Shown here piece after piece: positions 43,857 through 55,580 of a DNA stretch of 64,000 bases (positions within the stretch are counted from its first letter, which is position 1; every line of letters starts with the position of its first letter). This DNA is from Streptomyces iranensis. Its GTDB lineage: Bacteria > Actinomycetota > Actinomycetes > Streptomycetales > Streptomycetaceae. Both the position numbers and the translations under genes were made by a program. The notes beneath the pieces are model-generated. The model did not search any database. It worked only from the letters and a program-made list of their open reading frames with translations, and was not told the origin of the DNA. Where the stretch lies: contig NZ_JAGGLR010000004.1 in NCBI RefSeq assembly GCF_017874715.1, positions 310,001 to 374,000 on the forward strand. The letters run 5' to 3'.

Positions 43857-44654
43857 ATGGCTGAACAACGCACCAAGCGGCACCGGGCGATAGCCGGGGC
43901 CCTCGGCGCCGTCGCCCTCACCGCGGGCGCGATCACCACCGGGCTGACCCTGCCCACGGCCTCCGCCGCCACCTGGCCCACGCCCAGCGGCACCCCGCAG
44001 GCGGTCTCCAAGACCATCGGCGTCAGCGGGACCACCGACGGCGGTATGAAGCGCTACTACGGCTCCGGCGACCTCGGCGGCGACGGCCAGGAGGAGGACC
44101 AGGGCCCGCTGTTCGAGCTGAAGGACGGCGCCACCCTGAAGAACGTCATCCTCGGCGCCCCGGCCGCCGACGGCGTCCACTGCGAGGGCAGCTGCACCCT
44201 GCAGAACGTCTGGTGGGAGGACGTCGGCGAGGACGCCGCCACCTTCCGCGGCACCGGCAAGACGTTCAATGTCATCGGTGGCGGCGCCCGTAAGGCCGCG
44301 GACAAGATCTTCCAGTTCAACGGCGGCGGCACGCTCAACATCTCGGGCTTCGCCGGGCAGGACTTCTCGACCTTCGTCCGCTCCTGCGGCAACTGCTCCT
44401 CGCAGTACAAGCGCACGATCAACGTGAGCAACACCGAGATCACCGCCCCCGGCAAGGTCATCGGCGGGATCAACACCAACTACGGCGACTCGCTGACCCT
44501 GCGCGGGATCACGATCGTCGGCGACAGCAGCAAGAAGATCGTCCCGTGCCAGAAGTACATCGGGAACAACACCGGCGCCGAGCCGAGCAAGAACGGCAGC
44601 GGCCCCGACGGCACCTACTGCAAGTACAGCAGCTCCGACATCACGTACAGGTGA
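43857..44654 (+). CDS. Secreted pectate lyase (PL3)
   Basis: This 265-residue family-3 pectate lyase cleaves polygalacturonate by calcium-dependent beta-elimination. The signal peptide (AIAGALGAVALTAGAITTGL) ends near ASAA. The small beta-helix is recognisable by NVILGAPAADGVHCEGSCTL, QNVWWEDVGEDAATFRG, GGGARKAADKIFQFNGGGT and FVRSCGNCSSQYKRTI. The acidic and lysine residues in EDVGEDA and RKAADK match catalytic or calcium-site regions in the family. ATG 43857 follows AAGGAGATCC. It is co-transcribed with the PL11 gene and followed by a strong hairpin. Confidence 0.93.
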   Translation: MAEQRTKRHRAIAGALGAVALTAGAITTGLTLPTASAATWPTPSGTPQAVSKTIGVSGTTDGGMKRYYGSGDLGGDGQEEDQGPLFELKDGATLKNVILGAPAADGVHCEGSCTLQNVWWEDVGEDAATFRGTGKTFNVIGGGARKAADKIFQFNGGGTLNISGFAGQDFSTFVRSCGNCSSQYKRTINVSNTEITAPGKVIGGINTNYGDSLTLRGITIVGDSSKKIVPCQKYIGNNTGAEPSKNGSGPDGTYCKYSSSDITYR

Positions 44655-44680
44655 TCGCCCACGAGTGATCCCCCCTGGCC

Positions 44681-44717
44681 GCGCCGTGCCTGACCCTCAC
44701 AGGGACAGGCACGGCGC
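44681..44717 (+). terminator. Hairpin terminator after pectate lyase gene
   Basis: GCGCCGTGCCTG (44681-44692) pairs with CAGGCACGGCGC (44706-44717), and the stem extends inward through CCCT/AGGG. It has no T tract and lies 26 bases before the next gene's start. Confidence 0.75.
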
Positions 44718-44742
44718 GTGCCCGTACCGGACACTGGTCGGT

Positions 44743-45606
44743 ATGGACACACCTGCCGAGCTGGGGAGCTTTCTGCGCACCCGCCGCGCCGGGCTGCGCC
44801 CGGAGGACGTCGGCCTGGTCGCGTACGGGACCCGGCGCCGGGTCCCGGGGCTGCGCCGCGAGGAGCTGGCGCAGCTGGCCGGGGTGAGCGCGGCGTACTA
44901 CACCCGGCTGGAGCAGGGCCAGTCCAGCGGTGCCTCGGACGGGGTGCTGGACGCCATCGCCCGCGCACTGCGGCTGAGCCCGGACGAGCGGGCGCACCTC
45001 GGCAACCTGGCCCGTCCGCCGCGTGCCGGGCGCCGCCCCGCGCGGCGCGCCGAGTCCGCGCGCCCGGCGACCCGGCGGCTGCTCGCCGCGATGGACGGCG
45101 TACCGGCCGTGGTCCTCGGTGCGCGCTTCGACGTCCTGGCGTGGAATCCGCTGGGGCACGCCCTGATCGCCGGGCATCTGCCCGCCGACGCGCCCGAGCA
45201 CCCCGACGACCGGCCCAACACCCAGCGGATGCTGTTCCTCGATCCGCACACCCGTGAGCTGTATCCGGACTGGAAGGGCGAGGCGCGGCGCGCGGTCTCC
45301 TCGCTGCGGCTGGTGGCCGGGGCGCACCCCGACGACCGGCGGCTGGCGGAGCTGGTCGGCGAACTGACCATGAGGAGCGGGGAGTTCGCGGCGCTGTGGT
45401 CGCGCCACCCGGTGCGCCGGTGCGCCTTCGGCACCAAGTCCTTCCACCATCCGCTGGTGGGGCCCCTGGAGCTGGACTTCGAGATGACCCGGCTGCCGGA
45501 CTCGGGGGGCCAGGCCCTGCTGATGTACGGGGCGGAGCCGGGGTCGCCGTCGGAGGCGGCGCTGCGGCTGCTGTCGAGGGAGGCCGTCGCGTTCTACGCC
45601 CCCTGA
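44743..45606 (+). CDS. XRE regulator with MmyB-like ligand-binding domain
   Basis: This 287-residue regulator has an N-terminal helix-turn-helix (ELGSFLRTRRAGLRPEDVGL, VPGLRREELAQLAGVSAAYY, TRLEQGQSSGASDGVLDAIA). A MmyB-like domain follows with RLLAAMDGVPAVVLGARFDV, LAWNPLGHALI, ELVGELTMRSGEFAALWSRH and HPLVGPLELDFEMTRLP. MmyB-type domains are thought to bind fatty-acid-like ligands. The family usually regulates an adjacent oxidoreductase gene, but none is beside it here. It could instead act on the pectinase or subtilase genes. ATG 44743 gives the conserved MDTPAELGSFLR start. Confidence 0.92.
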   Translation: MDTPAELGSFLRTRRAGLRPEDVGLVAYGTRRRVPGLRREELAQLAGVSAAYYTRLEQGQSSGASDGVLDAIARALRLSPDERAHLGNLARPPRAGRRPARRAESARPATRRLLAAMDGVPAVVLGARFDVLAWNPLGHALIAGHLPADAPEHPDDRPNTQRMLFLDPHTRELYPDWKGEARRAVSSLRLVAGAHPDDRRLAELVGELTMRSGEFAALWSRHPVRRCAFGTKSFHHPLVGPLELDFEMTRLPDSGGQALLMYGAEPGSPSEAALRLLSREAVAFYAP

Positions 45607-45674
45607 TGCGCCCTTGTCGGGATCTTTCGTCCCACGCGACGCTTGCGCCGTCGAGTTGGGGAGGGGATCGTTCC

Positions 45675-46928
45675 ATGGCATGCGCATCCGCGGGCCCCCG
45701 TCGGAGGGTGGCGGCGCCGGCCGCCGTCGTCGCGGTGGTCCTGGTGGTCTTGTCGCCCGCTCAGACCGTTCCCGCGCAGGGGGTCCAGGCCACGGGCGGA
45801 GCGGGGACCCAAGGCCATATCGCGGCGGACCACGGCTATATCGTCGCCCTGAAGCGGGGCCCGGGAGTGCCCATGGCGGCGTCCGGGGCGGGCCGGGCGC
45901 TGGTCGAGCGGTACGGGGCGCGGGTGCGCCGGGTCTACCGCACCGCGCTCAACGGCTATGCGGTACGGGCGAACGCGGCACAGGCCGGGCGGCTGGCGGC
46001 CGATCCGCGCATCGCCTCGGTGACCCGGGACGAGCGGGTGTCGCTGCGCTGGTCCCGGGCGCGGTTACCGGCCCCACCGCGCGGCCGGGCGCGGCCGCCG
46101 TGGGGTCTGGACCGGATCGACCAGCCGGACCGGCGGCTGGACGGGGCGTACACCGCGCCCCGTGGCGGCGGGCGCGGCACCACGATCTATGTGATCGACT
46201 CCGGGGTCCGCACCTCCCATGAGGACTTCGGCGGCCGGGCCCGCTCCGGCTGGGACTTCGTGGACGACGATCCGGTGGCCGAGGACGGCAATGGCCATGG
46301 CACCCATGTGGCCGCGACGGCGGCGGGCGCGCGCTACGGCGTGGCGAAGGAGGCCGCGATCGTGGCCGTCCGGGTGCTGGACGACCGGGGCGAGGGGACC
46401 ATCGCGCAGGTGCTGGCCGGAATGGACTGGGTGCTGCGACACGCCAGGCGGCCCGCGGTGGTCAATCTGAGTCTGGGCTCGGCGGCCGCGACTCCGCTGC
46501 CCGAGTGGGACGCGGCGGTACGGGCGGGGATCGCCGCCGGTCTGGTCTTCACCGTGGCGGCGGGCAACCAGGACCGGTCCGCCGCCTCGTTCTCGCCGGG
46601 CCGGGTGCCGGGGGCGCTCACGGTGGGCGCGACCGACCGCGCCGACCGGCGCTCGGGTTTCTCCAACTGGGGCCCGGGAGTTGACCTGTTCGCGCCCGGG
46701 GACCGGATCGTCTCGGCGTCCGACGCGAGCGACACGGCGGTCAGGACGCTCTCCGGTACGTCGATGGCGGCCCCGCATGTCGCGGGCGCCGCCGCGCTGT
46801 ATCTCGCCGGCCATCGCTTCGCGACTCCGGCCCAGGTCGGGGCCGCGCTGACGGCCGGGGCGAGCAAGGGCCGGGTGCGCGGTGCGGGTCCGGGCTCGCC
46901 GAACCGTCTGCTGCGGGTGGCCAACTGA
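45675..46928 (+). CDS. Secreted subtilisin-like serine protease (S8, with I9 propeptide)
   Basis: This 417-residue subtilase has a signal sequence in residues ~10-35 (AAPAAVVAVVLVVLSPAQT), an inhibitor-I9-like propeptide (YIVALKRGPGVP, RRVYRTALNGYAVRAN) and a catalytic domain with Asp175 (YVIDSGVRTSHEDF), His208 (NGHGTHVAA), the oxyanion Asn in VFTVAAGNQ and Ser363 (GTSMAAPHVAG). It is close to proteinase-K/aqualysin types. It starts at ATG 45675; a longer frame overlaps the regulator gene. It lies 68 bases after the MmyB regulator and is followed by a hairpin before glgE. Confidence 0.94.
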   Translation: MACASAGPRRRVAAPAAVVAVVLVVLSPAQTVPAQGVQATGGAGTQGHIAADHGYIVALKRGPGVPMAASGAGRALVERYGARVRRVYRTALNGYAVRANAAQAGRLAADPRIASVTRDERVSLRWSRARLPAPPRGRARPPWGLDRIDQPDRRLDGAYTAPRGGGRGTTIYVIDSGVRTSHEDFGGRARSGWDFVDDDPVAEDGNGHGTHVAATAAGARYGVAKEAAIVAVRVLDDRGEGTIAQVLAGMDWVLRHARRPAVVNLSLGSAAATPLPEWDAAVRAGIAAGLVFTVAAGNQDRSAASFSPGRVPGALTVGATDRADRRSGFSNWGPGVDLFAPGDRIVSASDASDTAVRTLSGTSMAAPHVAGAAALYLAGHRFATPAQVGAALTAGASKGRVRGAGPGSPNRLLRVAN

Positions 46929-46954
46929 CGTAAACACAGAACGTATCGAGTGGA

Positions 46955-46978
46955 CGGCCCCGCCTACGGGCGGGGTCG
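46955..46978 (+). terminator. Hairpin after subtilase gene
   Basis: CGGCCCCGCC (46955-46964) pairs with GGCGGGGTCG (46969-46978) with one G-U pair over a TACG loop, 26 bases past the stop. Confidence 0.55.
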
Positions 46979-47117
46979 ATTCGTGTACCCCGCGTTACGA
47001 ACCGGTAGTTAACGGGAACCCGGATTGTCTCCCCGTTCCGCGGGGGAAGGCTTTCCACGCGCGCCCCCCATGGCCGACCCCATCCGCCCACCAGAGTGAA
47101 CGCGGACAGGAGCTGTC

Positions 47118-49198
47118 ATGCCCGCAACCCAACGCCCGGCGGCAAAACCGATACAAAGGACAAAAGCCGCCCCCGCGCCTCCATCCGCACTGCCGTCAGG
47201 TGATCCTATGATCGGTCGCATTCCCATTCTGGATATCCGCCCGCTGATCGACTGCGGCCGCCGCCCCGCCAAGGCGGTGGTGGACGAGACCTTCGAGGTC
47301 AGTGCCACCGTGTTCCGGGAGGGCCATGACGCGGTCAACGCCAATGTGGTCCTCCGGGATCCGTCCGGCCGCTCCGGCCCCTGGACCCCGATGCGTGAAC
47401 TCGCCCCCGGCACCGACCGCTGGGGCGCCGAGGTCACCCCCGGCGCGCCCGGCCGCTGGACGTACACGGTCGAGGCGTGGAGCGATCCGATCGCCACCTG
47501 GCGCCATCACGCCCGCATCAAGATCCCGGCCGGGATCGACACCGATCTGGTCCTGGAGGAGGGGGCCCGGCTGCATGAGCGGGCCGCCGCCGGAGTGCCC
47601 AAGAACGACGGCCGGGAGGCGGTGCTGGCGGCGGTCGACGGGCTGCGCGACGAGCGCCGCCCGGTGGCCGACCGGCTCGCCGCCGCCCTCGCGCCCGATG
47701 TGACCGCGGCCCTCGACCGCCACCCGCTGCGGGAGTTGGTCAGTTCCTCGCGCCCCATGCCGCTCCAGGTGGACCGGGAGCGCGCGCTGTTCGGCTCCTG
47801 GTACGAGCTCTTCCCGCGCTCGGAGGGCGCCAAGGTGTCCGAGGGGCGGCGGCCGGTCAGCGGCACCCTGCGTACCGCCGCCGAGCGGCTGCCCGCGATC
47901 GCCGCCGCGGGCTTCGACGTGGTCTATCTGCCGCCGATCCACCCCATCGGCACCGCGTTCCGCAAGGGCCCCAACAACACGCTCTCCGCGGGCCCCTTCG
48001 ACGTGGGCTCGCCCTGGGCCATCGGCTCGGCCGACGGCGGCCATGACGCGATCCACCCCGACCTCGGCACCTTCGAGGACTTCGACCACTTCGTGGCGCG
48101 CGCCCGGGAGCTGCGCATGGAGGTGGCGCTGGACTTCGCGCTCCAGTGCTCCCCGGACCACCCCTGGGTCTCCCAGCACCCCGAGTGGTTCCACCAGCGC
48201 GCCGACGGCACCATCGGGTACGCCGAGAACCCGCCCAAGAAGTACCAGGACATCTATCCGCTCGCCTTCGACCGGGACTTCCACGGGCTGGTCCGGGAGA
48301 CCGAGCGGGTGCTGCGCTTCTGGATGGCGCACGGGGTGCGGATCTTCCGCGTGGACAATCCGCACACCAAGCCGGTGGTCTTCTGGGAGAAGGTGCTCGG
48401 CGACATCCACCGCAGCGACCCCGATGTCCTCTTCCTCTCCGAGGCGTTCACCCGCCCTGCGATGCTCAACGCCCTGGGCGCGGTCGGCTTCCACCAGTCG
48501 TACACCTACTTCACCTGGCGGAACACCAAGCAGGAGCTCACCGACTACCTCACCGAGCTGTCGGGGGACGCGGCCGCCTGGATCCGGCCCAACTTCTTCG
48601 TCAACACCCCCGACATCCTGCACGCCTACCTCCAGGAGGGCGGCCGCCCCGCCTTCGAGGTGCGGGCCGTGCTCGCCGCCACCCTCTCCCCCGCCTGGGG
48701 CGTCTACGCGGGCTACGAGCTGTGCGAGGGCACCCCGGTGCGGCAGGGCGGCGAGGAGTACCTGGACTCGGAGAAGTACCAGCTGCGGCCGCGCGACTGG
48801 GCGGCGGCCGAGCGCGAGGGAAGAACGATCACCCCGCTGCTCGCCCGGCTGAACCGGGTGCGCCGCCGCCAGCCCGCCCTGCGCCGGCTGCGCAACCTCA
48901 GATTCCACCACGCCGACAACGATTCCGTCATCGTCTACTCCAAGCGTGCGGGCGACTCGTGTGTGGTCACGGTCGTCAACCTCGACCCTCACCACACCCA
49001 GGAGGCGACGGTCTCGTTGAACATGCCGGAACTCGGCCTCGAGTGGCATGAGTCCGTCCCGGTGCGCGACGAGCTCACCGGCGAGACCTATCACTGGGGC
49101 AGGGACAACTATGTGCGCCTGGAGCCGGGGCGGGACACGGCTCCGGCGCATGTGCTGTCCCTGCGACCGTCCTCACCGATCGGAGGGTCACCCACAAC

Positions 49199-49202
<4 letters not shown>
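47118..49202 (+). CDS. glgE: Alpha-1,4-glucan:maltose-1-phosphate maltosyltransferase GlgE
   Basis: This 694-residue GH13_3 enzyme transfers maltosyl units from alpha-maltose-1-phosphate to growing alpha-1,4-glucan. Key segments are [42 protein letters not shown], nucleophile Asp413 in [11 protein letters not shown] and acid/base Glu442 in [10 protein letters not shown]. The 29-residue spacing equals that of the characterised Streptomyces enzyme (Asp394/Glu423), with a constant offset of 19. ATG 47118 follows AGGAGC. The stop overlaps treS by ATGA. The upstream 189 bases hold its promoter, after the subtilase hairpin. Confidence 0.96.
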
Positions 49203-50944
<1,742 letters not shown>

Positions 50945-51386
50945 GCGACGCTTTCCCCTCCCCGCCCCTTCCCTCAGCTGGGGCACCGCCCCAGACCCCG
51001 CTCCTCAAGCGCCGGAGGGGCTGATTTCAGCCGGTCCGGGGTCCAGGGGCGGAGCCCCTGCCACGCGGCGGAGCCGCATATCGGTGCTTCGGGAAGGGGC
51101 GGGTAGGGGAACAGCCCGCCGCAGGCGCCAAGCCCGCCATCCGGTTTGGGCCGGGCCCGGCCTTCGCTCGTCCGTACGCGTCCATCTCGGGCGCGTACGG
51201 GCGTTTTCGACCCCCCGTCATGGGCACTCTGTACTCACACCGTCACCGGCGGGCCCGATGGCGTTCACCGGGCTCTCCGTACGGACGATCCTCGCCCGAC
51301 ACGTCCCGCACCGTCGCACAGTCAATGCCGCAATCCGGGACACTTTGCCCTGATCTGTCGTGTGCCCGGGGAAAGGACGCGACGCC
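50945..51386. other. Intergenic region between treS and pep2, with interspersed repeat
   Basis: The 442-base gap interrupts an otherwise tight cluster. Its first half is occupied by a repeat element with a GGGGCGGAGCCCC hairpin. The second half (51200-51386) is less repetitive and may carry a separate promoter for pep2-glgB. Confidence 0.55.
51039..51128 (+). repeat. Interspersed repeat, copy A
   Basis: The segment GCGGCGGAGCCGCATATCGG (51065-51084), then CTTCGGGAAGGGGCGGG and CAGCCCGCCGCAGGCG, recurs almost unchanged but inverted at 59189-59280 and in part at 63830. It begins with a GGGGCGGAGCCCC palindrome. Confidence 0.8.
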
Positions 51387-52922
51387 ATGCCGGAAGCTCC
51401 GCTCTCCCGGGGGGCACATCACCCGCCGACCGCCGTACCGCGGGACCAGCCCCCACCGGCCGCGGCCCGCACCGCCGCGGCCGCGGGCCCACCCGGGCTG
51501 CTCGCCTCGCTCGCGCCGCTGCTCGCCGAGTGGCTGCCCCGGCAGCGCTGGTTCGCGGGCAAGGGCCGTCCCGTCAGCGGCTTCGCGCTGGTCTCCGCGA
51601 CCGAGCTGCTGCCGTGGCGGGCGAGCGGCGGCACGCCGGGACTGCTCCATCTGCTGATCCGCGCCCAGCAGCCGGAGCCGCCCGGCCACCGGCACGGCTT
51701 CGGCTGCGGCCACCGGCGCGGGGCGGCGGCCAGCGACTGCTACCAGCTCCTGCTCGGGGCGCGCCCCGCCCTGCCGCCGCCGCTCGCCCCCGCGCTCATC
51801 GGCCGGCCCAGCGGCGGGCCGCTGGACGGGCAGACGGTGTACGAGGCGCTGGCCGACCCCCGGCTCACGACGCTGCTGCTGGAGCGGCTGCGGATGCCCG
51901 GACGGCTCGGCCCGCTGCGTTTCGTACGGGAGCCGTCCAGCGCCATCCCGTCCGCGCTCGCGCCCCGGGTGATGACCGCGGAGCAGTCCAACTCCTCGGT
52001 GGTTTACGGCGATACGTTTATTCTCAAGCTCTTCCGGCGGGTCAGCCCCGGCACCAACCCGGACCTCGAACTCCCCCTCGCGCTCGCCCGCACCGGCTGC
52101 TCCAGGGTGCCCGCGCCCGCCGCCTGGTTCGAGGCCGAGCCCCCGGCCGAGGGGGCCGGGCCACGGCCGGAGCCCTTCACTCTGGGGGTGCTCCAGCCCT
52201 TCCTGGCCGGTTCCCGGGACGGCTGGCAGCTGGCGCTGGACGCCCTGGCCGCCGACGGCGACTTCACCGACGCCGCCCGCGCGCTGGGGCACGCCACCGC
52301 CGAGGTCCATCTGGCCATGGCCCGCGCGCTGCCCACCTCCGTGCTGCGCCGCCCGCAGATCGAGCACCTCGCCGCCGCCATGAGCGAGCGGCTCGACTCG
52401 GCCGCCGCCGCGGTGCCCGCCCTCCAGCCGTACCGCACCGCGCTGCACGGCGCGTACGAGGACCTGGCAGCGCTGGGGCGCGCGGGCCGCGCCTGGGCGG
52501 CCCAGCGCATCCACGGCGATCTGCACCTGGGGCAGGCGCTGCTGACCGGGGACGACGGCGGCGGAGCAGGCGGACGGTGGTCGCTCATCGACTTCGAGGG
52601 CGAGCCATCCCGTCCGCTGGCCGAGCGGCGCCGCCCGCAGCCGCCGGTGCGCGACATCGCGGGCATGCTGCGGTCCTTCGACTACGCGGCGGCCGTGGGA
52701 CGCCATGAGCACCCGCAGGAGTGGGCGGGCCGCACCCGCGCCGCGTACTGCGCGGGCTACGCGGAGGCGTCCGGCACCGATCCGCGCGACGAACCGGAGC
52801 TGCTGCGCGCCCACGAGACCGACAAGGCCGTCTACGAGGTGCTCTACGAGGCGCGGCACCGCCCCGACTGGCTGTCCGTCCCGATGACCGCGATCCACCG
52901 CCTGGCCGCCACCCGCGCCTGA
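51387..52922 (+). CDS. mak: Maltokinase (Pep2)
   Basis: This 511-residue ATP-dependent kinase makes maltose-1-phosphate, the GlgE donor. It has an N-terminal cap region (LAEWLPRQRWFAGKGRPVSG), an aminoglycoside-phosphotransferase-like core with SSVVYGDTFILKLFRRV (ATP-binding lysine) and the catalytic loop QRIHGDLHLGQALL with His376 and Asp378. WSLIDFEGEPSRPLAERRRP carries the metal-binding Asp. DIAGMLRSFDYAA and EVLYEARHRPDWLSVPM are conserved maltokinase segments. I chose ATG 51387 (MPEAPLSRG). It is followed by a perfect hairpin and glgB. Confidence 0.95.
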   Translation: MPEAPLSRGAHHPPTAVPRDQPPPAAARTAAAAGPPGLLASLAPLLAEWLPRQRWFAGKGRPVSGFALVSATELLPWRASGGTPGLLHLLIRAQQPEPPGHRHGFGCGHRRGAAASDCYQLLLGARPALPPPLAPALIGRPSGGPLDGQTVYEALADPRLTTLLLERLRMPGRLGPLRFVREPSSAIPSALAPRVMTAEQSNSSVVYGDTFILKLFRRVSPGTNPDLELPLALARTGCSRVPAPAAWFEAEPPAEGAGPRPEPFTLGVLQPFLAGSRDGWQLALDALAADGDFTDAARALGHATAEVHLAMARALPTSVLRRPQIEHLAAAMSERLDSAAAAVPALQPYRTALHGAYEDLAALGRAGRAWAAQRIHGDLHLGQALLTGDDGGGAGGRWSLIDFEGEPSRPLAERRRPQPPVRDIAGMLRSFDYAAAVGRHEHPQEWAGRTRAAYCAGYAEASGTDPRDEPELLRAHETDKAVYEVLYEARHRPDWLSVPMTAIHRLAATRA

Positions 52923-52927
52923 CCCCG

Positions 52928-52953
52928 GGCCGGGGCGGTCCCGCCCCGGCCCG
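52928..52953 (+). terminator. Hairpin between pep2 and glgB
   Basis: GGGCCGGGGCGG (52928-52939) pairs perfectly with CCGCCCCGGCCC (52942-52953). With only 87 bases to glgB it may attenuate rather than fully terminate. Confidence 0.6.
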
Positions 52954-53009
52954 GCCCGCTTGCCCGCCGTTCCCTCCGACACCTCCGACACCCCCGGGAG
53001 GACCACCCC

Positions 53010-55541
53010 GTGACCGCACGACCGCCGTCCGGCCAGTACCCGTCCGACGAGGGACCGGGCCACGCGCCCGCCGCCACCGGCGCCACAACCGGCCCGGCGG
53101 TCCCGGCGACGTTCCTCTCCGGCCGCCCCCATCCGCCCGCGCACCCGGGCTCCGCGGCCCGGGTGTCCTACGGCTCACCGCCCGTGCCCCGGGCGCCTCG
53201 CGCGGACGAGGAGCGGCACGAGGAGGAGCGGTACGAGGAGGAACGGCACATGGAGGACGGCGGCGTGGGCGGGCCGTCGCGGGTGGCCGGGCGGCCCGTG
53301 GCCGGGGGTGGCGCGGGCCCCGAGGACGCGGGGGAGGACGAGCGGGGGGTGCGGGCCGCGCCCGCGCTGGGGGACGAGGACCGGCGGCGGCTGCTGGCCG
53401 GGGCGCATCACGATCCGCACGCCGTGCTCGGCGCCCACCCCGTGCGCGGCGGGGTGCTGTTCCGGGCCCTGCGCCCGTACGCCCGCTCGGTGACCGTCAC
53501 CGCCGCCGGGCTGCGCGCCCGGCTGCGGGCCGAGGGGGACGGGCTGTTCTCCGGGGTGCTGCCGCTGCGGGAGGTCCCGGACTACCGGCTGCTGGTGGCG
53601 TACGAGGACGCCAAGCTGGAGCTGCACGACCCGTACCGCTTCCTGCCCGCCATCGGCGAGCTCGATCTGCATCTCATCGGCGAGGGCCGCCACGAGGAGC
53701 TGTGGCGGGCGCTCGGCGCGCGGCCGATGACCCACGACGGCGTGGCCGGCACCCGCTTCACCGTATGGGCGCCCAATGCCCTCGGAGTGCGGCTGACCGG
53801 CGACTTCACCTACTGGGACGGCACCGCGCTGCCGATGCGCTCGCTCGGCGGCAGCGGCGTGTGGGAGCTGTTCCTGCCCGGCGTCGGCGAGGGCGCGCTC
53901 TACAAGTTCGAGATCGCCCGGCCCGACGGCGGCCACTCGCTGCGCGCCGACCCGATGGCGCGGCGCACCGAGTGCCCGCCCGCCACCGCCTCCGTCGTCC
54001 ACGCCTCGCACCACGACTGGGGCGATGACGCGTGGATGGCGGGCCGGGCGGGCGGGCGCGTCCATGAGCTGCCGTTCTCCGTCTACGAGGTGCATCTGCC
54101 GTCCTGGCGGCCGGGGCTGACCTACCGGCAGCTCGCCGAGCAGCTCCCGGCGTACGTCAAGGACCTGGGCTTCACCCACGTCGAGCTGATGCCGGTGGCC
54201 GAGCACCCCTTCGGCGGTTCCTGGGGCTACCAGGTGACCGGCTTCTACGCGCCCACGGCCCGCCTCGGCACCCCCGACGACTTCAAGCACCTGGTGGACG
54301 CGCTGCACCGGGCGGGCATCGGGGTCATCGTGGACTGGGTGCCCGCGCACTTCCCGAAGGACGCCTGGGCACTGGCGGAGTTCGACGGCCGTCCGCTGTA
54401 CGAGCCCGCGGATCCGCTGCGGGCCGCGCACCCCGACTGGGGCACGCTGGAGTTCGACTACGGGCGTACGGAGGTGCGCAACTTCCTGGTGGCGAACGCG
54501 GTCTACTGGTGCGAGGAGTTCCACGTCGACGGTCTGCGCGTGGACGCCGTCGCCTCCATGCTCTACCTCGACTACTCCCGCGAGCCCGGCCAGTGGACGC
54601 CCAACGCGCACGGCGGCCGGGAGAACCTGGACGCGGTCGCCTTCCTCCAGGAGATGAACGCGACCGTCTACCGCCGCTGTCCGGGTGTGGTCACCATCGC
54701 CGAGGAGTCGACCGCGTGGGACGGGGTCACCCGCGCCACCCACCATGTGGGCCCCAGCGGCTTCGGCGGCCTCGGCTTCGGGCTGAAGTGGAACATGGGG
54801 TGGATGCACGACTCGCTGGCCTATCTCGCGCACGAGCCGGTGCACCGCGCCTATCACCACCACGAGATGACGTTCTCGATGGTGTACGCGTACAGCGAGA
54901 ACTATGTGCTGCCGATCTCGCACGACGAGGTGGTGCACGGCAAGCGGGCCCTGGTGTCGAAGATGCCCGGCGACTGGTGGCAGCGGCGCGCCACCCACCG
55001 CGCCTACCTCGGCTTCATGTGGGCCCACCCGGGCAAGCAACTCCTCTTCATGGGACAGGAGTTCGCGCAGGGCGCCGAATGGTCGGAGGCGCACGGTCCC
55101 GACTGGTGGCTGCTGGACCCGTCGTACTCCGCCGAGCCCGACCACCGGGGCGTCCGCGATCTGGTCCGCGACCTCAACCAGGCGTACGCGGCCACGCCCG
55201 CGCTGTGGCAGCGGGACACCGACCCCGAGGGCTTCTCCTGGGTCGAGGGCGATGCCCGCGAGGACAACGTCTTCGCCTTCCTCCGCTACGACGCCGAGGG
55301 CTCCCCGCTGCTGGCCATCAGCAACTTCTCCCCGGTGGTCCGCCATGAGTACCGCGTCGGGACACCGGAGGCGGTGCCGGTGTGGCGCGAGGTGCTGAAC
55401 ACCGACGACCGGCGCTACGGCGGCGGTGGCGTGGTCAACGCCGAGCCGCTGAAGGCCGAGCCCACGGGGTGGCACGGCCGTCCGGCCTCCGTCCTGCCGG
55501 TGCTGCCGCCGCTGGGAACGGTCTGGCTGCGGCCCGCCTGA
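53010..55541 (+). CDS. glgB: 1,4-alpha-glucan branching enzyme GlgB
   Basis: This 843-residue branching enzyme introduces alpha-1,6 links into the GlgE product. It has two CBM48-type N-terminal modules ([35 protein letters not shown]) and a GH13_9 barrel with [22 protein letters not shown], nucleophile Asp512 in [17 protein letters not shown], Glu565 in [10 protein letters not shown] and [11 protein letters not shown]. The first ~110 residues are an unusual charged, Ala/Pro/Arg/Glu-rich extension including [21 protein letters not shown] 53010 follows GGAGG. It is the last gene of the cluster and convergent with the AfsR-like regulator. Confidence 0.96.
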   Translation: MTARPPSGQYPSDEGPGHAPAATGATTGPAVPATFLSGRPHPPAHPGSAARVSYGSPPVPRAPRADEERHEEERYEEERHMEDGGVGGPSRVAGRPVAGGGAGPEDAGEDERGVRAAPALGDEDRRRLLAGAHHDPHAVLGAHPVRGGVLFRALRPYARSVTVTAAGLRARLRAEGDGLFSGVLPLREVPDYRLLVAYEDAKLELHDPYRFLPAIGELDLHLIGEGRHEELWRALGARPMTHDGVAGTRFTVWAPNALGVRLTGDFTYWDGTALPMRSLGGSGVWELFLPGVGEGALYKFEIARPDGGHSLRADPMARRTECPPATASVVHASHHDWGDDAWMAGRAGGRVHELPFSVYEVHLPSWRPGLTYRQLAEQLPAYVKDLGFTHVELMPVAEHPFGGSWGYQVTGFYAPTARLGTPDDFKHLVDALHRAGIGVIVDWVPAHFPKDAWALAEFDGRPLYEPADPLRAAHPDWGTLEFDYGRTEVRNFLVANAVYWCEEFHVDGLRVDAVASMLYLDYSREPGQWTPNAHGGRENLDAVAFLQEMNATVYRRCPGVVTIAEESTAWDGVTRATHHVGPSGFGGLGFGLKWNMGWMHDSLAYLAHEPVHRAYHHHEMTFSMVYAYSENYVLPISHDEVVHGKRALVSKMPGDWWQRRATHRAYLGFMWAHPGKQLLFMGQEFAQGAEWSEAHGPDWWLLDPSYSAEPDHRGVRDLVRDLNQAYAATPALWQRDTDPEGFSWVEGDAREDNVFAFLRYDAEGSPLLAISNFSPVVRHEYRVGTPEAVPVWREVLNTDDRRYGGGGVVNAEPLKAEPTGWHGRPASVLPVLPPLGTVWLRPA

Positions 55542-55580
55542 GCCGTACGTACACCCCCTGCTTCACAGCCTTACGTCCCG

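Noticed and set aside
46065..46937. 290-residue frame antisense to the subtilase
   Set aside because: The subtilase catalytic triad is complete on the plus strand; the antisense frame has no recognisable domain.
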